Source: Mycobacterium shigaense (lineage in GTDB: Bacteria > Actinomycetota > Actinomycetes > Mycobacteriales > Mycobacteriaceae). From it: DNA of 64,000 nt. Positions 63,801 to 64,000 of the stretch are shown piece by piece. Made by a program: the position numbers and the translations under genes. Location: contig NZ_AP018164.1 of assembly GCF_002356315.1 (NCBI RefSeq), positions 2,418,001 to 2,482,000 of the forward strand, in the 5' to 3' direction. The notes below the pieces were generated by a model that worked only from the letters and a program-made list of their open reading frames with translations, had not been told where the DNA came from and made no database searches. Position 1 is the stretch's first letter, and every line of letters starts with the position of its first letter.

Positions 63801-64000
63801 CTGTTGCCGGCCGCCGACGGGGTGCACGTGCAGGTCGTGGTGGGTGCCGCCGCTGATTCGGGTCGCCGGGCCGTCTCGGTGTATTCCCGCGGCACACAGC
63901 CGGATTCGGAATGGGTACGGCATGCCGAGGGCGTGTTGAGCACCGCGTCGGCCGATCCGGCCGCCGACTTGTCGGTGTGGCCCCCGGTCGGGGCGGTCGT
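60804..64000 (+). CDS. modular type I polyketide synthase, N-terminal part (Pks7-like)
   Basis: The gene runs off the window after 1,065 codons. It opens with a charged helical docking segment (~1-35, [18 protein letters not shown]). A ketosynthase follows (Cys210 in [15 protein letters not shown] and [11 protein letters not shown]is residues), then an acyltransferase (Ser658 in GHSQGE, with YASH, the pattern usually read as methylmalonyl-specific) and the start of a dehydratase (His in [14 protein letters not shown]). The order KS-AT-DH fits a reducing module for methyl-branched chains. It follows the type III synthase by 94 nt, as pks10-pks7 do in M. tuberculosis; the product is unknown. 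Confidence 0.93.
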   Translation, partial: MNSTPEELVRALRASLKENERLKRENREYLAVLAEEATEPVALVGMACRYPGGVDSPEALWEMVAEGRDVVSDFPTDRGWDLAGLYDSDPDATGKSYTRSGGFLSDVGDFDAAFFGIAPSEALAMDPQQRLLLEISWEALERAGIDPVTLRGTATGVFVGIFHGSYGGQGRVPGDLERYGLRGSTLSVASGRVAYSLGLEGPAVSVDTACSSSLVALHLAARSLRSGECDVALVGGVTVMATPAMFVEFSRQRALSPDGRCKAYAGAADGTGFSEGVGALVLERLADARRLGHRVLAVVRGSAVNQDGASNGLATPNGPAQQRVIRAALASARLGTADVDLVEGHGTGTTLGDPIEAQAILATYGQDRPADQPLWLGSIKSNMGHTSAAAGVAGVIKMVQAMRHGVMPKTLHVDVPTPHVDWSAGAVSLLTERQAWPPHDRPRRAAVSSFGISGTNAHVILEQAPTMETVGKPTDNEMPVVPWALSARSPEALAGQAQRLLARVQADPGLRATDVGWSLVSTRSVFEHRAVVVGARADLTAGLAELAAGEPGANVVAGRARPAGKTVFVFPGQGSQWSGMGAQLLDTAPIFAEHLNRCEKALGEHVQWSLIDVIRGAPGAPGLDRVDVVQPVLWAMMVSLAELWRSVGVHPDAVIGHSQGEIAAAYVAGALSLEDAARVVALRSRLLVQLSGAGGMVSLACGRSQADELLAPAGEHLNIAAVNGVSAIVVSGEVGALDELMRRCEAAQVRARRIDVDYASHSAQVDAIREPLTQALAGIEPRSSSVTFFSTVTGAAVDTAGLDAEYWYRSIRQTVQFEAAVRTASDAGYRVFIESSPHPVLMAGIEGTVGDDGVVIPSLGRDDGGLDRFWLSAAQAHVAGVAVDWRSVFAGGRQVDLPTYAFTGRRFWLPPLEIGGGDLGGVGVAGAEHGLLGAVVERPDSGGVVLTGSLSVGGAPWLADHAVAGVVLFPGAGFVELALRAGDEVGCTVVEELTLSAPLLLPAADGVHVQVVVGAAADSGRRAVSVYSRGTQPDSEWVRHAEGVLSTASADPAADLSVWPPVGAV

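Overview
The window is high-GC chromosomal DNA of a Mycobacterium, most likely a slow grower outside the M. tuberculosis complex. Gene order and protein sequence follow the M. tuberculosis Rv1621c-Rv1661 segment almost gene for gene (cydDBA, cya, pdtaR, polA, rpsA, coaE, uvrB, capA, uvrA, lysX, infC-rpmI-rplT, pheST, argCJBDFRGH, pks10, pks7-like). The PE17 and PE_PGRS30 genes that interrupt that segment in M. tuberculosis are absent, and several blocks have been added. The species cannot be fixed from the sequence alone.

1-8 kb: end of the cytochrome bd operon (cydA-cydB-cydD, minus strand), an HdeD-like membrane protein, the membrane adenylyl cyclase, a tRNA with a Leu (CAA) anticodon, the ANTAR response regulator PdtaR, and a thiolase-like/DUF35 pair behind a KstR-type sterol operator. 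8-14.3 kb: polA, a small added DMT transporter, rpsA, coaE. 14.3-23 kb: an accessory block holding a secreted protein, a three-gene split of the NHEJ enzyme LigD (phosphoesterase, ligase, polymerase as separate overlapping genes), a DUF402 protein, an Rv1747-like FHA/ABC exporter, and a divergent PknF-like Ser/Thr kinase broken by one base in a G run. 23-33.5 kb: uvrB, an MFS pump, capA, a universal stress protein, a metallo-hydrolase with an ACT gene and a truncated hydrolase copy, and uvrA.

33.5-38 kb is a second added stretch (small proteins, a NYN-domain protein with a probable LOTUS-like tail, a cold-shock protein, a transglutaminase) leading to a membrane-anchored alpha/beta hydrolase. 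38-47 kb: lysX (resistance to cationic peptides), the infC-rpmI-rplT operon with a structured leader and an ATC start codon for IF3, tsnR, a frameshifted DUF2236 gene behind a promoter with an embedded palindrome, a soluble adenylyl cyclase and a rhomboid-like protein. 47-59.5 kb: pheST, then the complete arginine pathway operon argCJBDFRGH, with a candidate ArgR box before argC and MIRU-like spacers at the argJ/argB and argB/argD junctions. 59.6-64 kb: a type III polyketide synthase and the first 1,065 codons of a modular type I polyketide synthase cut by the window edge.

There is no transposase, integrase, CRISPR array or rRNA. Most genes are conserved core genes. The most unusual material is in the two accessory blocks, the two single-base frameshifts, and the short regulatory and repeat elements between genes.
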